DNA of 64,000 nt from Lacrimispora xylanolytica (GTDB taxonomy: Bacteria; Bacillota; Clostridia; Lachnospirales; Lachnospiraceae), in the NCBI RefSeq assembly GCF_026723765.1, contig NZ_CP113524.1:620001-684000 (forward strand). Reading direction: 5' to 3'. Both the position numbers and the translations under genes were made by a program. The notes beneath the pieces were generated by a model. It was not told the DNA's origin, made no database searches, and was given only the letters and a program-made list of their open reading frames with translations. Position 1 is the stretch's first letter. Each line of letters starts with the position of its first letter. Positions 27,003 through 36,846 of this stretch are shown piece after piece.

Positions 27003-28823
27003 CTATTTAGACAACCCAACACCAGGACCAACCTCTTTGGAAGTGCCCTGAGCAGGAGCAGTAGTCTCAGCCTGAGTTTCCTGAGTGTTCCCATTCCCTG
27101 GCTGATTCGTCTGTGCCTGAGTTTCCTGAGTAGGGGTTCCCTGAGTCTCCTGAGGAGTTACCGTACAAACACCATTGGAATCTACCGTGTAGGAAACACC
27201 ATTAACATTAATGTTCGTAGAAACCGCCATCTTACCATCAGAAGGATTCAGATAATACTGTTTCCCATTAATCTGTGCCATGCCGGTTGCCATGCCGCCG
27301 CCTTCATTGAAATAGTACCATGCCCCGTCAACTTGTCTCCAGCCAACGGTCATTTTACCAGAAGAGGTGCTTAAGTAATACTTAGTGCCCCTGTCATCCA
27401 GCCATCCGGTCTGCATTTTTCCTTCTTTGGACAGATAATACCAGGTATTGTCTACATTCGTCCAACCTGATGCCATGCTTCCACCCTGATTAAAATAGTA
27501 CCAGGTGTCATCAAGCTTTGACCAGCCTGTAGTAACCGCGCCACTGTCACCAAGGTAGTACTTAGAATCACCTTCAGTGAACCAGCCAGTAGCCATCACT
27601 CCGTCATTGTTTAAATGATACCGCTTACCGTTAATATCCTTCCAGCCGGTAGACATAACGCCATCGTCCTGAAGGTGATACCATTTCCCATCGTGATTTT
27701 TCCAACCAGTAACCATCTGACCGGAGGAATCATTTAAGTAATATTTCTTTCCATCGATGGTAGACCAGCCAGATGCCATGGTACCGTCATTATTTAAATA
27801 ATAGCGGGATCCATTATCTGTCAGCCACCCAGTATTCATAGCACCGCTTCCGTTAAAGAAATACCAACGGTCAGAAAGCTGTTTCCAGCCAGTGTTCATA
27901 CGTCCATTGCTTTCATCAAGGTAATATTTCTGGCCATCCTTTTCAAGCCATCCCGTAGACGCCAGACCCTCTCCATTCATATAGAACCAACCAGTTCCAT
28001 CGTTGATCCAACTGTCTTTTTGCATCGCATAATTCTGGTAGTAATAGGTCTTACCGCCAATGGTTCTCCAGAGATTGCCAGGAAGCTTTGGAGTCAGATC
28101 CTTATATAGAAAATCAATGTCAACATTGCCGTTGATGCCTTGAATCGATCCGGTACTGGTTACCTGCCACATAATGGGATCCGGATATTTGTGCTGCGCC
28201 TCATAGCGGGCAACCCAGACATCACGTTTCATTTTGGATAGATCAATTTTATTGGTCAGCCAGTAATCGTTTGCATAAACAATTGGATAATATCCGGCTT
28301 CCTGAATGCGGTCGCAGAATGCATTGATGATCTCGCTGACCTGAGTAGGAGGAAGAGAACCAAGTGTGGCACTGTCCTCTGCATCGAATGCAATGGGGAA
28401 ATTAACAGGATAATCCTTGACCAGGTTCAGCACAAAATCAGCCTCTTCCCTTGCCATGTCAGGAGTTGTTGCCAGAGAGTAGATATATGCACCTACTTTA
28501 ATTCCAGCCGCAGAAGCTCCTCTGATATTGGTATGAAAATTAGGATCTATCACGCCTTTTGACCTGGTACCCAGCATAACAAAGCTGACGTCATTGGCAG
28601 CCACGGCTGTCCAATCTACATTGCCCTGCCATCTGGAAACGTCGATACCTCTTGCAATGACCCGGTCTAACACAGTGCCATCTCTCATCTGATAAGAACC
28701 ATTCACCCGTTCATAACCGGCTGCTGCCCAGGAATTCATAGCAGGATAAAAACCGGTTGAAATGCCCATAAAAGCGCAAAGCGTAGCCGCTGCAAACCGA
28801 ATAACTATCTTTTTGTGTCTCAA
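27003..28823 (-). CDS. Secreted GH25 lysozyme with choline-binding-type repeats
   Basis: 606 residues with a TTG start, seven bases after AAGGAGGT. Signal peptide about 1-34. GH25 muramidase domain about 55-255: Asp61 in GIDVSRWQG and Asp147/Glu149 in AFDAEDS match the catalytic acids; WVARYEA and IMWQVTSTG are family positions. About fourteen 20-residue CW-binding repeats follow (type WKQLSDRWYFFNGSGAMNTG), then a Gln/Thr/Glu-rich tail ending VGPGVGLSK. It cleaves the MurNAc-GlcNAc backbone of peptidoglycan, held to the surface by the repeats, possibly through phosphocholine given the LicC/LicA gene two genes upstream. Likely a remodelling autolysin. Confidence 0.92.
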   Translation of the reverse strand: MRHKKIVIRFAAATLCAFMGISTGFYPAMNSWAAAGYERVNGSYQMRDGTVLDRVIARGIDVSRWQGNVDWTAVAANDVSFVMLGTRSKGVIDPNFHTNIRGASAAGIKVGAYIYSLATTPDMAREEADFVLNLVKDYPVNFPIAFDAEDSATLGSLPPTQVSEIINAFCDRIQEAGYYPIVYANDYWLTNKIDLSKMKRDVWVARYEAQHKYPDPIMWQVTSTGSIQGINGNVDIDFLYKDLTPKLPGNLWRTIGGKTYYYQNYAMQKDSWINDGTGWFYMNGEGLASTGWLEKDGQKYYLDESNGRMNTGWKQLSDRWYFFNGSGAMNTGWLTDNGSRYYLNNDGTMASGWSTIDGKKYYLNDSSGQMVTGWKNHDGKWYHLQDDGVMSTGWKDINGKRYHLNNDGVMATGWFTEGDSKYYLGDSGAVTTGWSKLDDTWYYFNQGGSMASGWTNVDNTWYYLSKEGKMQTGWLDDRGTKYYLSTSSGKMTVGWRQVDGAWYYFNEGGGMATGMAQINGKQYYLNPSDGKMAVSTNINVNGVSYTVDSNGVCTVTPQETQGTPTQETQAQTNQPGNGNTQETQAETTAPAQGTSKEVGPGVGLSK

Positions 28824-28881
28824 AACAAAACCTCCTTATCGCTTGTAATTCTTTATTTGGTAACTTTTTATGTAATAATGC

Positions 28882-28919
28882 AAAAAAGTGGGTACCTGCG
28901 CCTTGTTGCAGATACCCAC
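28882..28919 (-). terminator. Intrinsic terminator after the repeat protein gene
   Basis: On the minus strand GTGGGTATCTGC and GCAGGTACCCAC form the stem (one mismatch), followed by six Ts. It separates the repeat-protein transcript from the lysozyme gene. Confidence 0.75.
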
Positions 28920-28940
28920 ACAGATACTAAATCAAATCAA

Positions 28941-30044
28941 TCAGCCAGGACCATTCGTGAGTCCAGGAGACAATTGGTATACGCCGCCGCTGTTGGAAGA
29001 ATTCGAGGATCCTCCAGGAGTGTCATTGGAGGAGCTGCCCGGAGTTCCGCTTAATGTATTATTTCCGGAAGAAGTACCTCCCGGTCCGCCAGAACCAGAT
29101 CCAGAGGAGTTAGTCCCGCCTGGTGTTGTATTTGAATTACCAGGAGTGCTACCTGAGGAATTTCCGTTTGACGATGTGGAAGTCGGAGTGCCGTTATTAT
29201 TCTGGTACGCTCCGTTAGAAGCAAAGGAATAGCTTTTTCCATCAATGGTCAGAGTGGTGTTTGTTGCCATCTTTCCGGTTGAAGGATCAAGATAGTAATA
29301 AACATTAGAAAGCTGAACCCATCCAGTCATCATATGACCAGAATCATTAAAATAATACCAGGATCCTTCAATCTGTTTCCAGCCATGGGCCATCTTGCCG
29401 TTGCTTGTATCCATATAATACTTATTGGTGCCGTCACTGAGCCACCCAGTCATCATCTTGCCTAATACAGATTTAGAATCACCATTTAAATAATAATAAG
29501 AATTCTCAATCTTATTCCAGCCGGTAACCATCTTTCCGTCAGAGCCGAAATAGAACCAGTCATTTCCTACCTGTCCCCAGCCAATGACACATTTGCCATC
29601 ACCCTTAAAGTAGTACCAGCCGCCGTCCATCTCACGCCAACCGGTAGCCATGGACCCGTCGCCCTTCATGTAATAATAATCATTGCCTATCTTAAGCCAA
29701 CCCTTAACAAGGATCCCTGTATCATCCATGAGATAATAATATTTTCCGCCATTTTGTATCCACTTGGTCGCCATGGCACCATTGGAATGAAAATAGTACC
29801 AACTTCCGTTGATCTGCTTCCATCCAGTTGACATTAAGCCAGTTGAAAGATCAAGGAAATAAAATTTGCCGTCTGATGTCTTGACCCATCCTTTATGAAC
29901 AGACCCATCCTGGTCAATGTATTTCCACTGGGAACCCTCTGAGACCCAACCGGTGGCAGCCCAGGCTGTACCAGCAGGTATAAGGGAAGCGGTCCCTATA
30001 AGCCCAGCTAGTAGAAAAGCTGTTGCCTTTTTTCCATATCGCAT
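28941..30044 (-). CDS. Secreted choline-binding-type repeat protein with Ser/Gly-rich tail
   Basis: 367 residues from the ATG at 30044; AGGAGGAAG lies just upstream, inside the region that an earlier ATG (30071) would include. Signal peptide about 1-29, ending at AWA. Residues about 30-265 are eleven CW-binding repeats (type WKQINGSWYYFHSNGAMATK). No enzyme domain is seen. The last 95 or so residues are Ser, Gly, Thr, Asn and Pro only, with the terminus LSPGLTNGPG; such a tail could be a wall spacer or glycan-bearing stalk. A -10 box (TATAAT, 30097-30092) lies upstream on its own strand. Confidence 0.8.
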   Translation of the reverse strand: MRYGKKATAFLLAGLIGTASLIPAGTAWAATGWVSEGSQWKYIDQDGSVHKGWVKTSDGKFYFLDLSTGLMSTGWKQINGSWYYFHSNGAMATKWIQNGGKYYYLMDDTGILVKGWLKIGNDYYYMKGDGSMATGWREMDGGWYYFKGDGKCVIGWGQVGNDWFYFGSDGKMVTGWNKIENSYYYLNGDSKSVLGKMMTGWLSDGTNKYYMDTSNGKMAHGWKQIEGSWYYFNDSGHMMTGWVQLSNVYYYLDPSTGKMATNTTLTIDGKSYSFASNGAYQNNNGTPTSTSSNGNSSGSTPGNSNTTPGGTNSSGSGSGGPGGTSSGNNTLSGTPGSSSNDTPGGSSNSSNSGGVYQLSPGLTNGPG

Positions 30045-30160
30045 ACCGTTCTCTTCCTCCTGTTCTAACATAACTATTTACACATAGTGCCATTATAGCA
30101 TAGGAGCAGATAGAATACCTAAATATTTTATTACGATTTGCAGACAAATTTCCAAAAATG

Positions 30161-31987
30161 TCATTCTAATACAATTTTACTACATTTTTTATAGTAGTTC
30201 TTGGCGTACCGATACATAATTAACGTGTATTCGCCAAACTCCTCTCCAAGAGAAGCCTTATAAATAGCCCAAAGACTCCATAAAAACCCACCAAGAGCCA
30301 TATATGCATAAACCGTAAACCGCTCCTCCATGGAAGGTTCACGTTCAAAATAAATCTCAATGAGCCGATCCGTTTGCTTTTCATTATAATAGGAATAGAT
30401 TGCGCACATAGCAATATCCACCAATGGATCGCACATACCTGCATACTCCCAGTCGATCAGTCTGATATCTCCAGTAGGAAGGATGAGGAAATTATCCACT
30501 ACCGTATCCAGATGAGAGAGCACCTTCTCATGTCCAAGCCCGTCAAGACGATCCAGCAATTCCTTCATACAGCCCCGTACCAGGTTATAATCATCAAATA
30601 AAATGTCACCACTCGCTTTACAAAGTTTTTCATAAAACTCGATTCTTTCTTTAAAATCAAAGGAGTGGGAGACCTTTAAACCAGATTGGTGGAATTTGCG
30701 TACAAGCTTTAAGCAGCGAATGATTTCATCTTCATTTTCCGCATCCGCATTATGAGCCCCTTCATAAAATTCAGCAATCTTATATCCCGTCTCCCCGCTA
30801 AAGTAAACGATCTTTTCTGAAATCCCCAGGTCATGGGTGGCATCATAAACTTCTTTTTCCTGTTGCCTGTTGATTAAAAGCTCAGTACCAGGCCCTGGAA
30901 TCCGGCAGATATAATGGCGGTCTTTGATTTTAAAGAGGAATGATTTATTGGTCATACCAGCCTTTAAGCAACGGATTTCTGTGATTTCAGATTCCGGAAT
31001 CTGAAATACCTTAGAAATAAGTTCCATCGCTTCATTATCCGAGTGACGCTGATATTTCACATCAAACCGACGAAGCTCTTCCAGGTTTTCAAACTCATAG
31101 ACCTCGTCCGCCTGTCTCCGGTTGATATACATCTCAATTTCTTCCTTTGCCTCTGGGAAATCCGGCAGCCGTTTTGCTGCTTCCCCAGACAGCATTTCCA
31201 TATAGACATTTTCCCAGTAGAACTGTTCTGTTCCTGGAAGATGGTAGTATTCCTCCAGTACTGGTAGAAACTTACTGGAAAATGATTTAGAGAAAAATGC
31301 AGGCCCATACATGACCCACTGGTCCTTACCTCCAACAAAAACGTTTAGAATGCGTCCTTTCTTATTATAATCAAGACACCATTCTGAAGTTTCGCCTTCC
31401 ATATAAGAGGAGGAGTACCACGCACCGCCTTCATAGGCATGGTACATGTTGTGTCTCATCCAGTTATCCGATGATAGAACATACATGTTTTTACCGCGGA
31501 AAAGCTCTCTGGCTTGATAAATGGTGGTAAGTGTATTCTTTTTGGAGTATTCCGGATTATATAAAAGCTTGACCTGATATTTATCTATAAGGTATTCAAA
31601 CTTCTCTTTCAAGTATCCAACTACAATGGTAATATCAGTGATTCCTACTTCATGTAGCTGGCGGATCTGGCGTTCAATCATACGTTCACCAAACACTTCA
31701 AGGAGCCCCTTTGGTGTTTCAAAGGTGAGTGGAACAAAACGGGAACCAAATCCGGCTGCAATAATAACAGCACCATCCACTTTATACTTCTCCAGCAGAG
31801 CTTGTCCTTCGGGAAGAAGTTCATAAGTCTCATTCCCCTTGTTAATTGCAATCAGCTGTTTATCCAGACATTCCTTAACCAGACTATTGGCAGTTCCCAG
31901 GGAAATATGAAGTTCCTTTGCAAGCTCTCTTTGAGTCACAGCAGGATTTTCAAAAATTGAGCGGCAAACAATAACATTACGATCCAT
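30161..31987 (-). CDS. Winged-helix / LicC / LicA fusion for phosphocholine activation
   Basis: 608 residues from the ATG at 31987 (GGAGG nine bases before); the longer frame to 32032 has no ribosome site. Residues about 5-60: winged helix-turn-helix (TQRELAKELHISLGTANSLV). Residues about 70-300: nucleotidyltransferase with AAGFGSRFVP and TPKGLLEV, as in LicC phosphocholine cytidylyltransferase. Residues about 320-605: choline-kinase fold with HLDTVVDNF (catalytic Asp and Asn) and LIDWEYAG. The fusion would phosphorylate choline (or a similar alcohol) and make the CDP form. No LicD transferase was found in the window. The helix-turn-helix may allow self-regulation. Confidence 0.85.
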   Translation of the reverse strand: MDRNVIVCRSIFENPAVTQRELAKELHISLGTANSLVKECLDKQLIAINKGNETYELLPEGQALLEKYKVDGAVIIAAGFGSRFVPLTFETPKGLLEVFGERMIERQIRQLHEVGITDITIVVGYLKEKFEYLIDKYQVKLLYNPEYSKKNTLTTIYQARELFRGKNMYVLSSDNWMRHNMYHAYEGGAWYSSSYMEGETSEWCLDYNKKGRILNVFVGGKDQWVMYGPAFFSKSFSSKFLPVLEEYYHLPGTEQFYWENVYMEMLSGEAAKRLPDFPEAKEEIEMYINRRQADEVYEFENLEELRRFDVKYQRHSDNEAMELISKVFQIPESEITEIRCLKAGMTNKSFLFKIKDRHYICRIPGPGTELLINRQQEKEVYDATHDLGISEKIVYFSGETGYKIAEFYEGAHNADAENEDEIIRCLKLVRKFHQSGLKVSHSFDFKERIEFYEKLCKASGDILFDDYNLVRGCMKELLDRLDGLGHEKVLSHLDTVVDNFLILPTGDIRLIDWEYAGMCDPLVDIAMCAIYSYYNEKQTDRLIEIYFEREPSMEERFTVYAYMALGGFLWSLWAIYKASLGEEFGEYTLIMYRYAKNYYKKCSKIVLE

Positions 31988-32477
31988 AGCAGTACGCCTC
32001 CGTATATAAAATAATAAGTAAAATAGTATCAAATGAAATTTAATAGCATGTTCAATCTTGATGACAAATAATGATTATGTGAACATTATACCATTGAAAT
32101 GGTAAAAATCAATATTAGATTCATAATAAAGAATCAACCTAAATAGACGCATCCAGGCCCTATTATCACCCTAAACACGTACTGTGTATGAAAAAAAGTA
32201 CAATTATTGAAGGAAAATCCAGTTTCGTAATAATTATGTAAGAAAATGAACAGAGAAAAGTTATAGTAATTTCCCAGAATATGTATTATACTGTTCCATG
32301 TGATGGAGGAATTGATAGCTTCTTCCGGAAATGTTAATTTTATTTATATTTTGCAAAATATGCAAAAAATGTAAAAAAAGTATTGATAATTTCCATTTGA
32401 GGAAGTATAATTACCTCGTAATGCTATTAGGAATTTCAGAAAAGTATTTCAAGAAGAAAAAGGAGAGTGCATTTATT
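31988..32477. other. Divergent intergenic region
   Basis: 490 bases between the divergent licCA fusion and the plus-strand surface protein gene. No coding frame is supported. TTGAAG at 32207-32212 with an AT-rich -10 (TAATTA-like) 17-18 bases on is a candidate promoter for the surface protein, giving a long leader of about 240 bases. No operator recognised. Confidence 0.4.
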
Positions 32478-34166
32478 ATGAGAAAGCAGACTAAATTAGT
32501 TGCTGTATTATCAACAGCAGCACTTCTTGCTTTAGGCGCTTCCATGTCCTCTTTCGCAGCTACTGGCTGGCAGGAAGAAAATGGTACATGGGTGTACTAT
32601 GACAAGAACGGCGACAAGGAAACAGAGAAGTGGGAGAAATCCGGTGACAACTGGTTCTACTTAAACGACGATGGCGAGATGGCTACCGATGTTGTTGTTG
32701 AATACAATGATAACTACTATTATGTAGATGAGAACGGTTCCATGGTAACTAACAAGTGGGTTTCCATTGAGAATGAGGATTATGATGGAAATAATGAAGA
32801 TGAACCTGCTAATCACTGGTATTATTTTGGATCCAATGGTAAAGCGTTCAAAGGTTCTGCTTCTGCATCTACAGCTGTTTTTAAATCTGTAAATGGAAAG
32901 AAATATATCTTCGATGATGAAGGCAAAATGTTATATGGCTGGATTAATGCAGAGGGTACAAGAGAAACAGGCGATGATAAATGGCAGAATGCTGTTTATT
33001 ACTGTGGCGATGAGAACGATGGTGCTCAGTCTTTAGGTTGGAAATCTCTTGATATTGTAGATAACAATTATGAAGATGATGATAATGCAGGTATTAGCAG
33101 CAGCAATGTGTTCGATGATGAAAATCAGACACGTTGGTTCTACTTCAATACCAATGGTAAGAAGTATGTCAGCAAAGATGCTAAGACTATTAATGGAAAG
33201 AAGTACAGCTTTGATAAATATGGCCGTATGAATGCTGAGTGGATTATCTATGATGCTACACCTACATTAGCTACAAATGCTACAGCTGATATTACAGCAA
33301 CTTATGGTTCAGCAGATTATACCAGCAATTGGAGATACTATGGTTCTCCAGAAGATGGTGCTAGAGTAACTAAAGGTTGGTTCAAGGTAGTTCCAGATTA
33401 TTATCTTCATACTTCAAAGTATAATGATGATGAAGATTCTTGGTATTACTCAGATCGTAATGGCAAATTAGTTGCTGATAAGATTGAGACAGTTAATGGA
33501 AAGAAATATGCATTTGATGAGTTTGGTAGAATGAAGTCTGGCTTACTGTTCATTAAATTTGAAGGAACAAGTAAGACTAAGATCGCATCTATTTTAGCAG
33601 ATGATAATGATGCCAATCCATTTGATACAGAAGATAACTTTAAAAAGAATGCACCTATATTAGAAGCTGATGGATATTTTGCATACTACTTTGGCGGTGG
33701 TGAAGACGGCGCTATGAAGACAAATAAGCAGAATATTTCAATTGATGGCGATTCCTTCACTTTCTTATTAAATAAGTCAGGTGGTTATAAGGGCGCTGGT
33801 AAGACTGGTGTTGATAACAAGAAATATTATCAGTCTGGTATGATGTTAGCTGCTTCTAAGGATGACAAATATTCTGTAGTAAAAGAATATACAGAAACTG
33901 GCGATGCAGGTTCCAAGACAGTTTATACACTGTTAACAACTGATGACTTCCTTGATGATGCTAATGTTCATGCAAATGAAGATACTACTAAATCAGATAA
34001 GTATACAACTTATAAGAATATTACTTTCACAGGTGATGCTAAATTCTATTTGGTAAATACTTCTGGTTCTGTTCAGAAAAATAAGACCAAAGCTAAAGAT
34101 GGTAATGATCGTTGCTACAAAGTAGCTAATGATGGTACTATCGAAGCTATCTACGAAGAGAACTAA
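32478..34166 (+). CDS. Secreted surface protein with degenerate CW-binding repeats
   Basis: 562 residues from the ATG at 32478, preceded by AGGAGAG; the frame is open further up but without a ribosome site. Signal peptide about 1-26 (ends SSFAA). The mature part is very acidic and Asn/Asp/Tyr-rich. It begins with clear CW-binding repeats (TGWQEENGTWVYYDKNGD; WFYLNDDGEMATD), and diverged units with large insertions follow (NGKKYIFDDEGKMLYGW; NGKKYAFDEFGRMKSG). Codons favour GCT, GGT and AAG, a sign of high expression. No enzyme motif. Next to an O-oligosaccharyl-ligase-like gene it could be an abundant, possibly glycosylated, S-layer-like protein (inference). Confidence 0.75.
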   Translation: MRKQTKLVAVLSTAALLALGASMSSFAATGWQEENGTWVYYDKNGDKETEKWEKSGDNWFYLNDDGEMATDVVVEYNDNYYYVDENGSMVTNKWVSIENEDYDGNNEDEPANHWYYFGSNGKAFKGSASASTAVFKSVNGKKYIFDDEGKMLYGWINAEGTRETGDDKWQNAVYYCGDENDGAQSLGWKSLDIVDNNYEDDDNAGISSSNVFDDENQTRWFYFNTNGKKYVSKDAKTINGKKYSFDKYGRMNAEWIIYDATPTLATNATADITATYGSADYTSNWRYYGSPEDGARVTKGWFKVVPDYYLHTSKYNDDEDSWYYSDRNGKLVADKIETVNGKKYAFDEFGRMKSGLLFIKFEGTSKTKIASILADDNDANPFDTEDNFKKNAPILEADGYFAYYFGGGEDGAMKTNKQNISIDGDSFTFLLNKSGGYKGAGKTGVDNKKYYQSGMMLAASKDDKYSVVKEYTETGDAGSKTVYTLLTTDDFLDDANVHANEDTTKSDKYTTYKNITFTGDAKFYLVNTSGSVQKNKTKAKDGNDRCYKVANDGTIEAIYEEN

Positions 34167-34193
34167 TTTAAGGATACTCTTAATGTGGGAGGG

Positions 34194-34229
34194 AAGGGTG
34201 AGATTATTAAAATCTCGCCCTTTCTTTTT
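34194..34229 (+). terminator. Intrinsic terminator after the surface protein
   Basis: AAGGGTGAGAT and ATCTCGCCCTT pair around TATTAAA (one G-T), followed by TTCTTTTT. A strong terminator fits an abundant transcript. Confidence 0.78.
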
Positions 34230-34281
34230 GCTATTTACAGTGATATAATGTAACGGAATACTGTAAAGAAAGGATTATCAT

Positions 34282-35856
34282 ATGTTAATAAATGATATTA
34301 ATGAAATTGAAAATAATAAAAACAAGGGTTTTTTATCGATACTCCTAGGAGCATATGTAGTTTCTATTGTTCTTGGGCTCCCTCTAGTCTTTAGAGATCG
34401 ATATTTTGATATACTCGTTTTTAAATACTATTATTACTGCTTTTGTACGATTGTTATGATTTTACTGCTTTTGCTATATTTTATTGTAAAGAAATTTAAA
34501 TATAGAAAATCAATTAATTACGTAAAGAAAATAAAAGAAAGTATAAGTAAGTTTACATTTTTGGATCGTTGTATAATAATATATTGGTTTATTGCCTTTA
34601 TATCTACAATATCTTCAAATTATGTTTATGAAGCTTTTTGGGGAAATGAAGGTAGATTCACTGGACTTTTCTTAATTACATTATACGTATTATCTTATTT
34701 TTGTGTTAGTAGATTTTATATATATAAAAACTGGTATTTGGATTTGTTTTTATTGGGAGGGGCAGTTGTATGTCTATTTGGAATCAGTGACTATTTTAAT
34801 ATGGATATACTACATTTTAAAGTTGGTATGGTACCAGAGCAAAAAGATATTTTCACCTCAACAATTGGCAATATAAATACTTATACTTCATATGTTGGTA
34901 TTCTAACAGCGATATCATCAGTGTTGTTTTCTAAAGAAGAACGGCCCATAAAAAGACTGTTTTATTATTTCTGTATGGTTATAAGCTTTTTTGCTATAAT
35001 TATGGGGGTAAGTGATAACGCATATCTCTCTTTAATGATATTGTTTGGATTTATGCCATTATATCTATTTAATAAAAAAATTGGTGTACAAAGATACTTA
35101 GTTATTATAGCTTCATTTTTTACTGTAATACAATGTATTAGTTGGATTAATAACGCATTTAGTGATAGTGTTGTTGGTATAGATAGTGCTTTTAAGATAA
35201 TATTAGGTTTTAAGTATTTACACTTGATGTTAATACTATTATGGTCAGTGATTTTAGTATGGATATTTATTACAAAGAAAAAACAGACGGCTACAAAAGA
35301 TCTTGGAAATACTATAAGATTTGTTTGGTTAGGTATACTTGGATTTGGGGTAATTGTTATGATGTATATATTATACGATTGTAATATAGCTGGTAATGAT
35401 GAAAAGTATAGTGTGGTTAAAAATTATCTATTAATTAATGACGATTGGGGGACGAATAGGGGCTATATTTGGAGAAATGCAATTGAAAGCTATAACAAGT
35501 TGCCATTTTGGAATAAATTAATTGGATATGGACCTGAAACCTTTGGCATCTTACTTTTAAAAGTTACCGCCAATAATAAATATCACCAATTATTTGATAG
35601 TGCCCATAACGAGTATTTACACACATTGATTACTGTTGGATTTTTGGGACTTGTAACTTACATTTCTATTATCATAACATTTATAAAAGATTGTTTTAAG
35701 TATAAAAAAAATAATCACTATATAATTGCGATTGCATTTGGTGTTATTTGTTATATTACACAAGCAACTGTTAATTTAAGTGTACCGATAGTAACTCCTT
35801 TACTCTGGCTACTTATGGGAATTGGATCAACAAAAAAGGTTATGTATTATAACTAG
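34282..35856 (+). CDS. O-antigen ligase / oligosaccharyl transferase family membrane protein
   Basis: 524 residues, about twelve membrane segments. The large external loop between late segments holds GYGPETFGILL and the family motif SAHNEYLHTLITVGFLGLVTY, typical of Wzy_C/O-antigen-ligase proteins. Members either polymerise glycan repeats (Wzy), ligate glycan to lipid (WaaL), or transfer it to S-layer protein. Because this cluster exports by Wzm/Wzt, a polymerase is not needed, and a ligase role towards a surface protein or wall polymer is more likely. The surface-protein gene just upstream supports this. It starts the strongly AT-rich region. Confidence 0.75.
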   Translation: MLINDINEIENNKNKGFLSILLGAYVVSIVLGLPLVFRDRYFDILVFKYYYYCFCTIVMILLLLLYFIVKKFKYRKSINYVKKIKESISKFTFLDRCIIIYWFIAFISTISSNYVYEAFWGNEGRFTGLFLITLYVLSYFCVSRFYIYKNWYLDLFLLGGAVVCLFGISDYFNMDILHFKVGMVPEQKDIFTSTIGNINTYTSYVGILTAISSVLFSKEERPIKRLFYYFCMVISFFAIIMGVSDNAYLSLMILFGFMPLYLFNKKIGVQRYLVIIASFFTVIQCISWINNAFSDSVVGIDSAFKIILGFKYLHLMLILLWSVILVWIFITKKKQTATKDLGNTIRFVWLGILGFGVIVMMYILYDCNIAGNDEKYSVVKNYLLINDDWGTNRGYIWRNAIESYNKLPFWNKLIGYGPETFGILLLKVTANNKYHQLFDSAHNEYLHTLITVGFLGLVTYISIIITFIKDCFKYKKNNHYIIAIAFGVICYITQATVNLSVPIVTPLLWLLMGIGSTKKVMYYN

Positions 35857-36846
35857 ATATATATTATAATTATAATTACTATGTAAAGATAATATAACTA
35901 TCGCTTTGATAAAGGCGATAGTTATATACATATACAGATTTTTTTATTCCTATGAATTTATAGTGTATATGTACAGTGGAATTAAAAAAAGTCTCGTTTA
36001 AAGTAGAGCAATATAAGTGAAATATAATGAAGTTTATCTAAGAGATATTTAATCAATTTTGTAAGTATGTTAATTATGTAGTCTGTCGATTCTACAACTT
36101 GAATTACGACAGGAATGCTCAGCAAAGTAGTTAATAAAACTTTAGAAAAATTATGTGTCAGAAAATAAATTTTAACAATACTTTAGATTTAATTTAAATG
36201 AAAATCATTAATCATTTTTTAGTTTGAGAAATTCTAAAAATCCCAACTTTTTCATGTTTGAATTATTTTATTTGCTATTTTTTAATTTCAACAAAATATT
36301 ATAATGGTCTAAAATGGAAGCAATGATTAAATATGTTAATTTTAATAAAAAATTAAAGGTTTTCCATTTCTTTTCAATCCCTCTAAAGTTGCGCATTTAG
36401 TCGTTAAATGTTATACTGTACTGAGGTTCTATTTTGGTTAGATATAATATATTAACAAATGAACTAAAACAGATGGGACTGCTACAATACTATATTTGCA
36501 TTATATGTATTTATGCTAATAAAATCTGTGTTTACGATATTTTTACTTTGGATTATATGAAGGAAATTTTCGCATATAATTATGTTACAATATAAAAGTA
36601 ATTATTGGATTCAAAAACTGTTCTAAAATTAATTAATAAAATAACACTATGAATTAGTGTTATAGTAAATCATCTGTTTAGTGTAAATGCTTTTACAACC
36701 TAAAAGTTTTCTTGAAATTCAATAAAAATCTTTGTTTCAGTTAAAGAAGTTCTTGTATGTTTTAATCTATCAATGGTATGGTCAATTTTCAAGTGATATT
36801 GGTTGTTTGAATGACTATAAACAAATGAGTTGTAAGGAAGAGACGG
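35857..36846. other. AT-rich intergenic region of 990 bases
   Basis: Apart from a hairpin at 35892-35927, no supported gene, RNA or repeat is seen. All frames are broken by stops and no ribosome site leads into a frame of useful length. It may hold remains of deleted genes or regulatory DNA for the sugar-transferase operon. Confidence 0.4.
35892..35927 (+). terminator. Probable terminator after the ligase gene
   Basis: ATATAACTATCGC pairs perfectly with GCGATAGTTATAT around a CTTTGATAAAG loop that can itself pair. The T run comes some ten bases later, so termination strength is uncertain. Confidence 0.55.

Noticed and set aside
27300-29940. Regularly spaced short repeats that could suggest a CRISPR array
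   Set aside because: The period is about 60 bases and in frame. They are coding repeats of the CW-binding type with diverged DNA, without identical repeats or unique spacers.
34282-35856. Assignment of this protein as a Wzy polymerase
   Set aside because: No Wzx flippase is seen and export is by Wzm/Wzt, so a ligase role is more consistent, although the family alone cannot decide.
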